DNA of 64,000 bases from Isoetes taiwanensis (taxonomy: Eukaryota > Streptophyta > Lycopodiopsida > Isoetales > Isoetaceae). A program made the position numbers and the translations under genes. Below the pieces are notes generated by a model. The model made no database searches, was not told where the DNA came from, and saw only the letters and a program-made list of their open reading frames with translations. Shown here piece by piece: positions 37,746 through 49,257 of this stretch. How positions within the stretch are numbered: position 1 is the stretch's first letter; every line of letters starts with the position of its first letter. The stretch covers positions 22,294,065 to 22,358,064 of the forward strand of contig JAJEKV010000013.1 in NCBI GenBank assembly GCA_021234155.1, written 5' to 3'.

Positions 37746-40140
37746 GGGAAGGGCTTATGTAATCTTATTCTCAAAGGAGATTCATAGTTGAGATTCTCAA
37801 TGGAAAAATCGAGTTAGTGGGACTCCCAATGGTTGTCGATTACAACACCCACGGAGCACGAGGCAATAGTGCAAGTTGAAGTCCTGTGTGTTCTTAGATT
37901 ATACAAGTTTGTTCTCAGACAAATTGATACATGTTCACTACCAGACGAATTTCATGTTGTAAATGAGTAGACAAAGGATGCGAAGACAGGGATAGAGGAT
38001 ATGAAACCAGAGGGATTGGGAAAGAAAAATGTTTGTGGTGGACTTCTGCAATCAAGTAATGAAACCTCCTTGGAAAGAATAAAGGAATTGGATCATCACT
38101 TAGAAAATGCAGTATGAACACAAAATATTTTGCTCCTGTGTGCAGGTGAAATGTTTCCACACAATGCCATATATAAGACATTGGAAATAAGTATAAAACA
38201 AACTCTTCAGATGTAAAAGATGTATTTGGCAGGTTATCAGATGTTTATCATTATTCTGGAAAATATGGAAACTTCCAAGCTTAGATTCATCTAGTTCAAT
38301 CAATTTTGCAGGTTCAGAACTGTGATCGTTTTGGCTTAATATCAAACCTTATTTAAGAAGAGTTGGACAAAAGAAATGTTCGTGGCGGTCTTGGCCGCCG
38401 CAATAAATTTCTTGTAACTTTAATTTACAAAACTATTTTGCTTGGATTCCTCATTTGGATGCATTATATAGGTCCCAAGGGTTTTTTCTTTTTTTCCATG
38501 CAAAAAAGGGCCTTTTTCCCCCTCTTCCCCTATTTGCTTCTTCAAACTAATCCAGGAACCGTATCTGGAGAACCGTATCCTTCCCCTAATCTAGTGATGG
38601 TTGTCGTATCCACCAGATGAAATGCTTTTGGAACGGAATGGAGGGAATCAACGAATTAAAGGATTGGGGTTTGTACAGAAGGGACTTTTGAGGAAAAAAA
38701 TCTTCTTATGATCCCGCTTTTTTTCCTCCCCTTTGCCGTCATAGAAAACCTTCACCCTTCAAACCCATAGCCTATCCTTCTACTTCAAAACCCAGGCCTA
38801 CTTTTCTTTCTGAGCCCTTTTTGCTGCAGGGTGAGCATCTGCTTTGAAATCTAGATCACAGGGAAGCAATCTCTAGTAAATCCATTCTTGCATCAAATTG
38901 GGTCATAGTCCGCTCAACCGACTTGGGTTTGCCTCTCAGATTCTAAATTCGCTACATGCCTATGTATGAAGAAGCTCTCGTCCGCTTTATAGTCTTAAAC
39001 ATCTAAGAAGAGATATTGGCAATTTGGCATTGCCTTGCACCGCAATAAATGCGTAAATTCCATGACTGATTAACAACAAAGAAAACAGCTTTCTTGGTCT
39101 TCTTTATTAGCTTTGTACATATGTTTATGCAACCCATTTACACAAACATCATCCCTTCTAGATTCTGCAATCAAATACTGAAGTAACCTCAATCGCCTGC
39201 ATAAATCTTCATAGACCCAAACGGGCATGAGATCACCCGCAAGAAAACAAATTAAAAACTCCCAATGGTTCTTTGAATGATGATTCGTCCAACAACAACT
39301 CGTAAGCCCGAAAAATCATTGTCTGCGAATGGATCTATCTAATCAAACCTCCATCGCCACAACACAAGCATATTTATAGGTTCTCAACCCTAGAAAAATT
39401 TCTAGCTATGAGATTCTGTTCCTGGCCGCAATCTATGGCTGCTATGGTTCGAAATTGAATGGATTGAATTGAAACAGAGAACTAAATACAGGGCACTTCA
39501 AGAAAAAAAATAGAGTATACTTACCCTGCTGCGCAATCAAGTGGCTCGGTGGTGGCAGCGATACATCGATTGCTCCAGCTTCTATTGGATTCTTTGAGAT
39601 CTTCATTAGCGCCAATGCAAATCGAGGATGAACTTACTATAGTAAGACCTTAATTTGGAGGAATGGTCCTTTGTTGATACTTTGGTTAGGGCCGTGGCCT
39701 CGTGAACTGAGCACACAAGGCGAGATATCGCTCTAGCTAGAAAAGAACTTAAATCGTTTGGCAAGCCATCCCTGACTCTGGGTCAGTTTTGATGCGAGAT
39801 AGAGGTGGGTTATGTTGCTGAAAGCCTGGCGAGCGCCGGACTTAGGTGCCCAATAGGAAAATCCTCGCCATAACCTACACGCCATGATCAAATCATGCCT
39901 CTTCACGTGAAGCCCATTCTCGTGTGTGCCAAGAATGCGTAAGAAATGAGCACAAAGGAATTGAAGTCTTCGTAATGATTTGGACATAGTTTGATCCGTA
40001 AATTGCATCCAATCTAGGGAGATTTTTGGGTTTTGAATAGGCACGAGAGGAATCGGAGGAAGAATTCCAACCGCCCAAATCGGGCAAAGGCTATTTCGTA
40101 GGGCTATTCTACACGAAGCCTACCACCCCTTTTTCCACGG
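37746..40140. other. No recognised gene
   Basis: Weak frames only, for example 39733-40044 minus. A palindromic GGCGGTCTTGGCCGCC motif near 38385 is shared in inverted form with 61.34 kb. Confidence 0.4.
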
Positions 40141-40279
40141 AGGCGTGGCTCGCTTTTTGGGGTCCGTGATCAAATCCGTAACTCAACAACTCAACATCAC
40201 GAAATATTCGAAGTTCATTAATGGCGCCATAAATGCCATATTCGAGTTCATTAATGGCGCCATACATGCCTCGACATCT

Positions 40280-40405
40280 AACGTCACCGACTCAATGAAA
40301 TATTCGAGTTTATTAATGGCTGCAATAAATGCCGTATAATCAATGAGTGCACACGTGCCATGTTTTAAGAATTTTTAAGGAACAAAATAAGGGAGAACAG
40401 AAATG
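40280..40405 (-). repeat. Left inverted repeat flanking the recombinase gene
   Basis: Read on the minus strand it gives TTCTCCCTTATTTTGTTCCT, then AAAATTCTTAAAACATGGCACGT, CTCATTGATTAT, GCATTTATTGC, CCATTAATAA and CTCGAATATT. The same order is found on the plus strand at 43.80-43.93 kb. The two copies therefore face outward on each side of the tyrosine recombinase gene. Confidence 0.7.
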
Positions 40406-41562
40406 GACACTGCATTAGATAGGAAGGATTATATTGGTTATGTACTATGGAAGACACATCTGGAAAAGATTCTGACATATAATTTTTTTTCAAGGTGGCT
40501 CGCCGCATTTGCGGCAAAGGCACGAGTGGCGCAGCCGCGAAAAGCCCACCGAAAAACTTATACCCGTAATCTTGACAAAGGCATTACTGAATGTAATGAA
40601 TGTTTGGCCGATATTACGTTAGGTAATGTTCGGTTTAGCCATTACGCCGGGTAAGGCCACTTGGCGAAGCCCTGAGGGCGAGCCACTAAGCCGCACCCCT
40701 CGCAATGCCTATGCCCCAACATTCCCCGGAAAATGTTAGGGGGTAGGCCACATTTCGCACGGTGGGGCGAATTTTGGGACTAAATGTTAGGGGACAAAAT
40801 TTTTGACAGGCCTCCACATTTTTGCTATGGCGATGGTCCGTATATGGCGTCCGTTAGCGCTTAGCTTCCTCGGGTCGATTTTTGCTTGTCGGATCATATT
40901 TTTTGTGTGTTATGGACCGCCTAATGTTGATTTTGGCGGTAGTGCCTCGATTTTGGAGCATTTTCGCTGGCGCCCGGCATCTTTTGTGTTGATTCAGCCA
41001 GTTTCACAAGATTTTCGAGAGGTTTACTATGATTATCTTTCGATTTTGATGATGATCATTCGATTTTGACATGATTTTTGTGAAATCATGCGCCCTAACA
41101 TGTTTTTCTTGCGTTTTTTGTCGCCTGGAGGTACATGCAACAGAGAGTATCATTTCTTGTGAAAGATCTTGCTATTTTGGCGAAATCTTCGTGTAAAATC
41201 AATGAAGTTTGTTATTTTTCCATGTTTCTACGAAAACATTACCGATCCGCGGTGCTTTTTTACAGCTCATTCTGCATTGGAGTAACATGCAAGGCTATCC
41301 CGACCTTTCTTTTCTTTGCTTTTGTAGCTTTTTGCAAGCCTATCCCGACCTTTCTTATGTATATCCACTTATTTGCTATGCGTGATTAGTATGTTCCGTG
41401 CAAAACTTTGTGCTTCTATCTTGAGCTTTTTATGCTATCCCTAATATTTCGCGCATGTAGATCTGGCCCGGATGGCTAAATACCTTGTTTTCATGGCCTT
41501 TTTATTTTTTCTTTGTGAACATTATCGCTATAAGGTTCTCGTTTCTTTGTCCGGCCTCAAAG

Positions 41563-43114
41563 ATGGATGCTTCTCAGAGATCAGCTAGGTGCTATAGATT
41601 ATCGAGTGCCATAGATGATCGATGGTCACCGAGACGTGGCATTCCTTTGCCATTCTTTCGGGTGTTGATGAGGACGGTTATCAAGACGCTGATAAGTTTT
41701 GGAAGCCTTTCCTTCGGATAAGATTGATGAGTTTGTCAAGGAAGTAAAGGACGTTGATTGGTATAATGTGGAGAATAAGGATAAGGATGAGTTTTTAGCT
41801 TTGGATGAAGAACCGATGAAGGAAATTAACTGTGGTCGGAATAGGTCTATTGGGATGTCTATTTGGGCCAAAAACATTTTGATAATTGGAGGAAGGCATT
41901 TGGTCTTGATACTAGTGTTCCTATCAAGATATGATATGCCGGTGAAATTCATGCTTCAAGTGAAAAAGAAGAATGGAGATCCAGATCCGGCCGGTGTAAC
42001 TTTTTATGCAATTTTTAATTTGGTTTTATGTCGACTGCTTTGTGTTTGCATCCTTAGTGTTTTATATACAGCTATTGGAAGAATGATCGAAGCATCAAGA
42101 GAAAAGGATTGAGAGACAGCAATCGAAAGTGAGGTTTAATATAATTACAAATGAAATCTTTACTAGAGCTACGTGATGCTTTTGTGTTAGCCGCCAGAGG
42201 TCTAGGGTGCAAGGTGTTGGGACTAAGACCCTAGGGCACCTTCCCGCCGGGCCAGCTTTAGAAAGGATCCGCTAGCGCATGTGGATCATCGATGACATTT
42301 AATCGTGGGTCGCCGAAACGCCTCGTGTTTTACCTTTGTTCAAGGTTTGGGATTAGGGCAAATGTAACTTTATAATTTGCTAGATAATCGACCTTTCTCT
42401 CGCAAAGATGACCGTGGTGAGTTTATAGAATACAAGAGAGGGAGAGTAAGAATTATCGTGTAACCGCAACAAGATATGATAGCAAGCCATTTTAGGAGCC
42501 CTGCTCGCATGCATGAGGCAGATTTTGTGATGACTTAAGCAATATGTTAGGCATATGCCTGCCAAAGATAATGATGAACCTAGGAGTTTGTTTCTGACTT
42601 CTATCAACAGGCCTGCTGGAAATGTAAGTAGTTTGAATTTTTTTATGTTATTGCTTAGGTTGAGAATGAACTTTTATTACTGATTGTTGCTTTTCAGGTC
42701 TGGTATTCCACCAATAAAGTTGGACTAAAGATGATAAAATCTTGGCTTAAGACAATGGGGTCTTTAATTGATCATGGGGAGATCTCGAATAAATCGGGAC
42801 GCGTTGCAACTGTTACACGATTGGCGATGGCAGGTGTTCCTGCTGAGGTCGGTATGAGAATCACAGGGCATCGATCACTTGAAGCGTATGAAAAGTAAGT
42901 TGATTGTATAATTTCTGAAAAGTAATTTCTGATTGTATAATGTTATAATTTGTTGATAATTTTTGTTTCTTAGGTATGACAGGATGAAGGTATTCAGATG
43001 CGTGCTGCTATGTCTATTATCTTTAATCCAAGCATCGAAACGGTGCTCCGAGGACTTATGAATCAAGAAATAGCCGCTGAAATTGAGAAGAAACAAATCA
43101 ATGATTGCGCTTAG
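41563..43114 (+). pseudogene. Crypton-like tyrosine recombinase
   Basis: Tyrosine recombinases cut and rejoin DNA through a 3'-phosphotyrosine. From ATG 41563 the N-terminal part reads FVKEVKDVDWYNVENKDKDE, then RSIGMSIWAKN, then VKKKNGDP with a TLYAIFN-like continuation, a pattern of Crypton/DUF3504-type proteins. An apparent intron (42624-42697, GTAAGT to CAG) is followed by VWYSTNKVGLKMIKSWLKTM, NKSGRVATVTRLAMAGVP and ITGHRSLEAYEK. A second apparent intron (42895-42973) splits the tail, and YDRMK follows; the frame ends near 43114 after IAAEIEKKQIND. GHR with the nearby tyrosines (42887-42889 and 42975-42977) fits the catalytic end; the usual His of HxxR is Lys (42791-42793). Exon 1 has several frame breaks and its first catalytic Arg was not identified, so I list it as broken. 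GHR, and no RT nearby, argue against a DIRS element. Confidence 0.65.
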
Positions 43115-43637
43115 TTCATCTCCTCGCATCTCGTTTTTTTTGTTGTCGCTGATCCAAAATGACAATTCTTTCCGCCAAGTATTTGTGAAGGAGTCAAGTT
43201 CAGTTAAGGGGAAGGAAATTGCTATGCTAGCAATTTGTGTTTCTAAGGCTCCAGGTTTTGGAAATGACAAAGAAAATGCTAGTTTCTATGAGGGTATTTC
43301 TCGATGAAGCTCTATTGGATTTGAAAAATCCCATCGCCAAAAACTCTTGTCACCGTAATTCTCTCGCAAACACGCTTCGATTTTCCTTCTTAGGAAGTGT
43401 GAGCAACTGTTTGTTCATTCAGTTCACTGATGCCAGTCAGATCAAAGATGCACTCCACAAATATCATGGGCAATCTTGTAATTCTGATAAGTTTATCTGA
43501 TAAAACTTGTTGAATGCCTTTAATGGCAATTGAAACTTCTTTTTTTTTAATGAAACTTGTAATCAATTGCAGATTGCTTGAAGCACTGCAAATTTTGAAT
43601 GGAAACTGGAATTTTGAATCGAAAGTGAATGTATTGG

Positions 43638-43694
43638 TGAATTGTAATTTTGAATGTATTGGTGAATGTAATTTTGGTGAATGTAATTTTGGTG
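43638..43694 (+). repeat. Short GGTGAATGTAATTTT tandem repeat
   Basis: About three to four units of 15-24 bp built on GGTGAATGTAATTTT lie between the recombinase gene and the right inverted repeat. Confidence 0.7.
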
Positions 43695-43804
43695 CTGGCA
43701 CAAGCACTGCCAGATGGCACTAGCTAGGACAGCTGGCACTAGCCCTACCAAGTGTCACAGAATGTCATAGAAAATTATCCTTCCTATGTAATTTAGTGTC
43801 TAAC

Positions 43805-43960
43805 TTTCTCCCCTATTTTGTTCCTTAAAATTCCTAAAGCATGACACGTACAAGATGCATTCATTGATTATAAAGCATTTATTGCGTTCCATTAATAACC
43901 CTCGAATATTGTGTGCATTCATTGATTATAAAGCATTTATTATGGGCATTAATTTCGTGA
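43805..43960 (+). repeat. Right inverted repeat flanking the recombinase gene
   Basis: Outward order TTCTCCCCTATTTTGTTCCT, AAAGCATGACACGT, CATTCATTGATTATAAAGC, ATTTATTGC, CCATTAATAA and CTCGAATATT matches the complement of 40280-40405. The CATTCATTGATTATAAAGC block occurs twice (about 43858 and 43917). No clear target duplication was found at the outer edges. Confidence 0.7.
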
Positions 43961-44019
43961 TTTGAGGCATTTATGAGCATTTATGGAGGAAGATATGAGC
44001 ATTAACATAGGATGACACG

Positions 44020-44520
44020 TTGCATTCATCGCATTTATGGCGATTTGTGCACTTTGCATTTATTAAGTTTATTAATACACTTTGCATTTTTTTTTGTGGC
44101 AATACAATTTTTGCATTTTTTTGTGGCCATTTTGGGATAATCACTTTGAATTTATTCCAATGGCATTATCAAAGGACCACTGAAGAACATGTGAACGGGT
44201 GAAAAGCCGCCATGCAGCAAACCGACTTGCACGTGAGCGCTGACCGATTTATTGTAAATCGCCATTACTATCTTTTGCATTTATTATACCATTAATACGC
44301 TTTGCATTTATGGCGCCATTAATACGCTTTGCATTTATTACGAGTTATCAAAGCACGACATGTGTGCACTTTGCATTTATTGCGCTATTAATACCCTTTT
44401 GCATTTATTGCGCCATTAATACGCTTTTGCATTTATTATGCCATTAATACGCTTTGCATTTATTGCAATTATCAAAGCACATACATGTGTGCACTTTGCA
44501 TTTATCATGCCATTGGCAAT
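44020..44520 (+). repeat. Degenerate GCATTTATT / GCCATTAATACGCTTT array
   Basis: The pair of words CTTTGCATTTATT and GCCATTAATAC recurs about every 25-40 bp, most regularly at 44290-44460. The same words occur inside the inverted repeats at 40.3 and 43.85 kb and at 33.96-34.03 kb, so the array is probably an amplified subterminal part of that element. Confidence 0.7.
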
Positions 44521-46343
44521 TTGTTAGAAGATATCAATCCCAATATATATAGAATCTTAATGATATCCATTTTAGGATAATTATGGATATGAAATATATA
44601 TCGAATGATATTAATGATTACACGCGAAGTTGTGATATAGGACACTCATAAAATATAGCCCTAGATTAGTCATGTGTGTCGATCATCCAACAAAACTCCA
44701 TCTTATAAATAGAAGGCCTTCTTATTGTCTCGACGCATTGAGAGCACTTTAAGAGCTATTGTGAGCACTTCTCTTCTGCTTCACTAATTGCATGCAAGGT
44801 AAATATTCTCCCATTTTGTAATTTCTAAATTAGAGTTAGAATATAAGATCTTACGAAGTTGCTTCACATCAATCTAGAATCACTTGGCCATTGCAGAAGA
44901 GAATGTTGGACGTTAACTGGAGTCCAACCGCACGCTTTGAAAAATGTTTCATGCCGGCCACGCGATAAATTTCTTGTAGGATGTAAAACAGATGATAATA
45001 ACAAGAAATGTGGCCTACCCTAACATTTCGTCCACTGATAGCCCGACACGTGGCATCAAAACATTCTTTCATGGCTATTGCGGAGGACGGGAGGCTACGG
45101 CGAATCAAAGGTGTATATGGTGTATGCTAAGCCGGAGCTTGAAGGCTGAAGCTATGGTGGAAGTTTTTTCCCGCTTCAAAGGTCTTTCATAGCCTCAAAC
45201 TCAAGGTTTTTCGAAGGAGGTTGCCGATAATGGCAGTAAAAAAAAAAATGCAAGACAACAGCCTGGAGGGTCGTAATCCAAAATGCATGCTTAGAGATGG
45301 CTGAAGGCCGATTAGAACAAATTGGTTGCCTCTGCAATAAAATATGCTGGTAATGGAGCACGGGATCGGAACTCGCCACTACAAAAGAAATAGGCTGGTG
45401 ATGGAGCTGAGGACCGGAATAGGGCTTTTAGAAACGGAGCCCACTACTCTATAGCTCCCCGAAAGTTGCAAGTTGAAGAACCATAGCTCGCAGGTCACGG
45501 GCGGCAGATCATAGTAGAGAGGATTCTCTAGAACAAGGCAAGCAAGAGGAAATGGTGGTGCCTCTCCGTAAAAGCCGAAGCACATTTTATTTGAATAATA
45601 ATGCAGTAATTTCGGCCAAAAGTTTTTTGTCATTGTTCTAAGATATGTAACGTATGAGGTACAAGGTCATGCTAGGGCATCAAAGAATATATGTAAAATG
45701 CATATGGACAACATGAGTAACATAGAGACACTAACAAATTGTAATGGCAAACTGTCCCATATCCTAGCGCCAAAATGCAACCAAAGAAACGTGGCATAAT
45801 GTGATTGAGCTGCTCCATTGGCAATGCCTTTTGCGCCTTACAATTTCTAGGTCTGCCCACTAATAAGTTGAATTCCAACTCATGTCAGTGTTAAAAAAAA
45901 AAAAAAAAAAAAAAGCATGTTCGAACGTTCTTCAAGTTTGGACTGTTCGATTTCCTTTCTCACTGGAAAAGCAAACTGCATAGTAGTTTGTATTCCCTGA
46001 ATCTGCACCAGAAGAAAAAGCCCAGAGCCAGAAAGACATTGCAGATGAACTAAAGGGATGTGTTTGCAACTGCCAAACATTTTGCAGAATGAAAATAAGC
46101 ACTTTTAACTCTAGTCAGGCAAATATTGCCCAAGCATATATGCAATCTGCAGTTAGAAAGTTAGAAAGACTAAGAGAGTGTTTCAGAAATAAATTATTGC
46201 TCCAAGAGGTCATAATCATCAAACTAAAACAAAATTTGCACCATGCTAATATACATCATGTAGTCCAAGAATAGAATTTCATGTGACCAATGGAATGCAT
46301 AAACAATTAAAGACGCTGCATCCATCACAAATGAAGATATCTT
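44521..46343. other. No recognised gene
   Basis: Frames at 45176-45379 and 45379-45633 (minus) have no family motif. A poly(A) run of about 22 lies at 45893-45914. The part next to 46343 is the 3' flank of SMO2. Confidence 0.4.
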
Positions 46344-48235
46344 CTAATCAGATTTCTCCATCTTGGTGTCTATTTGTGAATCAAATTTCAATGCCTTCAG
46401 CTTCCGATAACCTATGTCTGTTCCAAAGATCCTGGCATAATATGGGGAGAATATGTTACGACATCACATGAACGATAACTGAAGCCACTCAAATGACATA
46501 TTGTATACCAGTCCATGTATGTGAAGGTCGAAGCATAATTTCCTGACTTTGTATATAAAAGTCTATGGTGATAATCATGGAAATCCGCTCTACACACAAT
46601 TAAAAGCAGAAAAAAATTATTCTTGTTAAGAAACCACATATATACACAGACAAAGGCAAATACATACCCGCCATATATCGGTAAAAATCTGGAGAGGCTC
46701 CATGGGAAATCATATCCAGAGTGTGCCTCCACAGTCTCCAGGACTCTAAGACTCATCCAGAGCCATAATGTAAACAAATGAGGACCTGTAATAGCTGGAC
46801 CAAAAATGGTTGCAAAACCAAGAAAAAGGATCTCTGCTGGATGAGCATATTCTGATGTCAAACCGAATGGTGTTGCATATCTGAATGATACATTTTGTCA
46901 ATGAATGATGCGTAAAGAAGCAATGCGTGAACTTCGTGAAAACATACTCGTGATGGACACTATGAACATGCTTGTAAAGCCATTTCGTGTGAAGAAGTCT
47001 ATGCCCCCAATAAAATATGAAGTCTTCAAGAATGAAGTATGAAATTATTTGAAATATAATAGTCTTCCTGCAGAAAAAAATGAAAACATTTGATTACTAG
47101 TTTGGCAATTTAGTGATTACAAAATCATTTTTAAAGTAGTGACTTTCATGCAGAAAAGATGAAAATTCACCCCACTGCCTGAGATCACAAATGAATAAGG
47201 AAACCCTTCTCTCTTCACTAATCTCCTCTCATCTTAATTCCAGTAGTTTTGCACCTCTATCGAAAAGAATACATACTTTACGCAGATTTCCATCATACAA
47301 ATAATCATTACATCGGAATAGCAGACAACTTTACCATGAAGGAAATGGTAACGCACTTGTAAAACCCATATACTTGAATGCCGGATACGACACCACCATT
47401 AGGGGCAGATTTACGCAGGTATGGTAGGCTATCAACCTTAATATGCACTTCTCCTGAGCAGCAGGAGTGTTGAGCTTTCCCTGCACATAGCATTGCAAGT
47501 TGAAGTAAACATACCACTAAGCATGAAGTATATTCCTCCTAAACACCACCATTCCAATTTTGCAGGAAAGCATGATAGGGCTGGGTTTAAATGAGCATGC
47601 ATCTTCAATTACCATCATAGTTAAGCTTAAAAAGGCCGTACAGCATCTAACAAAAATTTGACTATCATCAACAATATTTGCATGCAACATAAGAATGAAA
47701 GAACATATGCAGCAGACCTGCTACCTGAATCTTATACTTTGTTGAACCCCACATTTCCAACAAGAGAAAAGGAATCCCAGACAGAAAAAAGACACTCTCA
47801 TGAATGAAAAAGCTCCCCAGTGATGCTAGCTGGAAATCGCTAAAATTGGTCGTCAAATACTGCAAAATCATCAGTTTACATGGTAGTTAGCATTGCATTA
47901 AGTACTCTATTTCAATATCTGAGGAGAACTCAGTGATAATGAATGAAGGTGTAAAGGTTACACATTAAAAGTATGAATGTGCAGTATCCCAAACAGTAAA
48001 AGCTTTCATTATAACCAAAATCTGAATCTGCCTTAAATAGTATCAGAAATTCTCAGTAATAGATTCATCCTGCTTATGTACCTCAAAAATCTACATCATT
48101 GGCAACTTCACAAAGCACAAGCAATTCAATATGATAAATCCAAATAAGAGATGGCATAAGGAAACTCAATTTGCTAAAACAACTGGAATATTTGGCAGAG
48201 CATACCAGCCACGCAGACTCCAGCATTGAAGCCAT
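46344..48235 (-). CDS. SMO2: Sterol 4-alpha-methyl oxidase 2 (SMO2), seven exons, intact
   Basis: SMO2 is a membrane di-iron oxygenase that oxidises the 4-alpha-methyl group of sterol intermediates in plant sterol synthesis in the ER. Seven exons on the minus strand join in frame with GT-AG introns: 48206-48235, 47725-47859, 47335-47480, 46948-47067, 46668-46880, 46509-46589 and 46344-46431, giving 270 residues. The start MASMLESAWL matches the SMO2 N-terminus, followed by YLTTNFSDFQLASLGSFF and HESVFFLSGIPFLLLE. The metal-binding histidine boxes are visible: HRLLH, HSVHH and HDYHH. The later blocks TSEYAHPAEILFLGFATI, GPHLFTLWLWM and YMDWIFGTDIGYRKLK are typical. The first-exon start was chosen because it alone joins in frame to exon 2. 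Introns are short (67 to 346 bp). Expected length agrees with the family (about 260-270). No break was seen. Confidence 0.92.
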
Positions 48236-48770
48236 CACCTTTCGTCCCTAGCAGATCCTAAAAAGCCGCTGGAAAACAAGTTACCCATTGGTATTAATAC
48301 ATTGCCAGATACCAACAAGCACATCAATTCGATAAGGATAAAAAGCAAAGTTTATTTTTTATTGAACCAGCAATTACACACACAAGAGCTCCGACGGTTA
48401 GATTCTTCACTTTCATGCAATAAAACAAACGCCAGCATTGGCGACATACTACAAATCAAGATATAAAACACAAGAAAAAGACAGTGATCGATGAAAACTT
48501 ACTTCGAGCGATGTAAATCTATAGAAATCTTGTTAAAATCCACGAGGAGGTCGAAAAATCACCCAGAAGAAGATGCATCATGCATATTGAGCAAACAGCT
48601 GTTGGCAAGGAAAAAATCGGAGTTAAGACATGATTAATTAGCTCCTGGGGAAGCGTGCAGATTAATGAAATAAGAAATTAGTTGTCGCCCTACAGATTAT
48701 ACTTAGGAAGTACTTAGTATAACTCGGATCTGGCCGCCACAAGCACGAATCTCAGTCACTATTGAAAATA
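48236..48770. other. SMO2 upstream region
   Basis: The 5' flank of SMO2 and probable promoter and leader. No TATA box could be assigned with confidence. Part of the upstream stretch may hold a 5' UTR intron. Confidence 0.35.
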
Positions 48771-48949
48771 TTTAGTTCTCCATGAATTGCGCTCTATAAA
48801 TATTTTGACAAAAATATCCTACTACACACCAAAGTATTAAATTTGAAAAGGCCTTGTTGTTCTTGCCATCACACATGGCACATTTTTTGGCCACATATTG
48901 ATTGCTCAAAAAAAGAGGGGGCATGAAACATGTATTGGGGCATGAATCA

Positions 48950-49125
48950 TGATTCCAGGGGGTCTCGCGACTGGCGGGAGCCAGGAGCGTGTCCTGGAAT
49001 CTACGACCAGTTAGGAGGCCGCCACAACAAGGAAATTGGGGAGGATGCAATTTTGCTTCAAATAACCTGTTCTTGACCTGCTGAGCAGAATCAAGCCCGC
49101 CGCTTTCCATTCTGGAGGATGAATG
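48950..49125 (-). repeat. Dispersed repeat, copy A (inside a 161-codon open frame)
   Basis: A segment of about 175 bp is shared with 58195-58385 in inverted orientation. On this strand it lies in an open frame (49257-48772, 161 codons) that reads RMESGGLDSAQQ, FPCCGGLLTGR, FQDTLLAPASRET and later MPP. The other copy translates to RMENGRA, LPCCGSLELGR, FQDLLPAPAVRGT and MPP. The frame has no family I recognise. Confidence 0.6.
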
Positions 49126-49257
49126 AACTCCCCAGTTTCCTTGTTGTATTGGGGAATAAAAGCTGGAACCCATTTTGCCAAACAGGAGGGGCCCCACAAA
49201 CAGCTTGTTGTAATAGCTTCGGTGGTGAGCCCCATTGTATAACCTCATCGTAGGCAC

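Noticed and set aside
41563-43114. Recombinase as part of a DIRS or Ngaro retroelement
   Set aside because: Those enzymes carry a GRW-type box and sit next to a reverse transcriptase; here GHR is read and no RT is within several kb.
48772-49257. 161-codon frame as a host gene
   Set aside because: No start context or family match, and part of it is a dispersed repeat with a second, interrupted copy.
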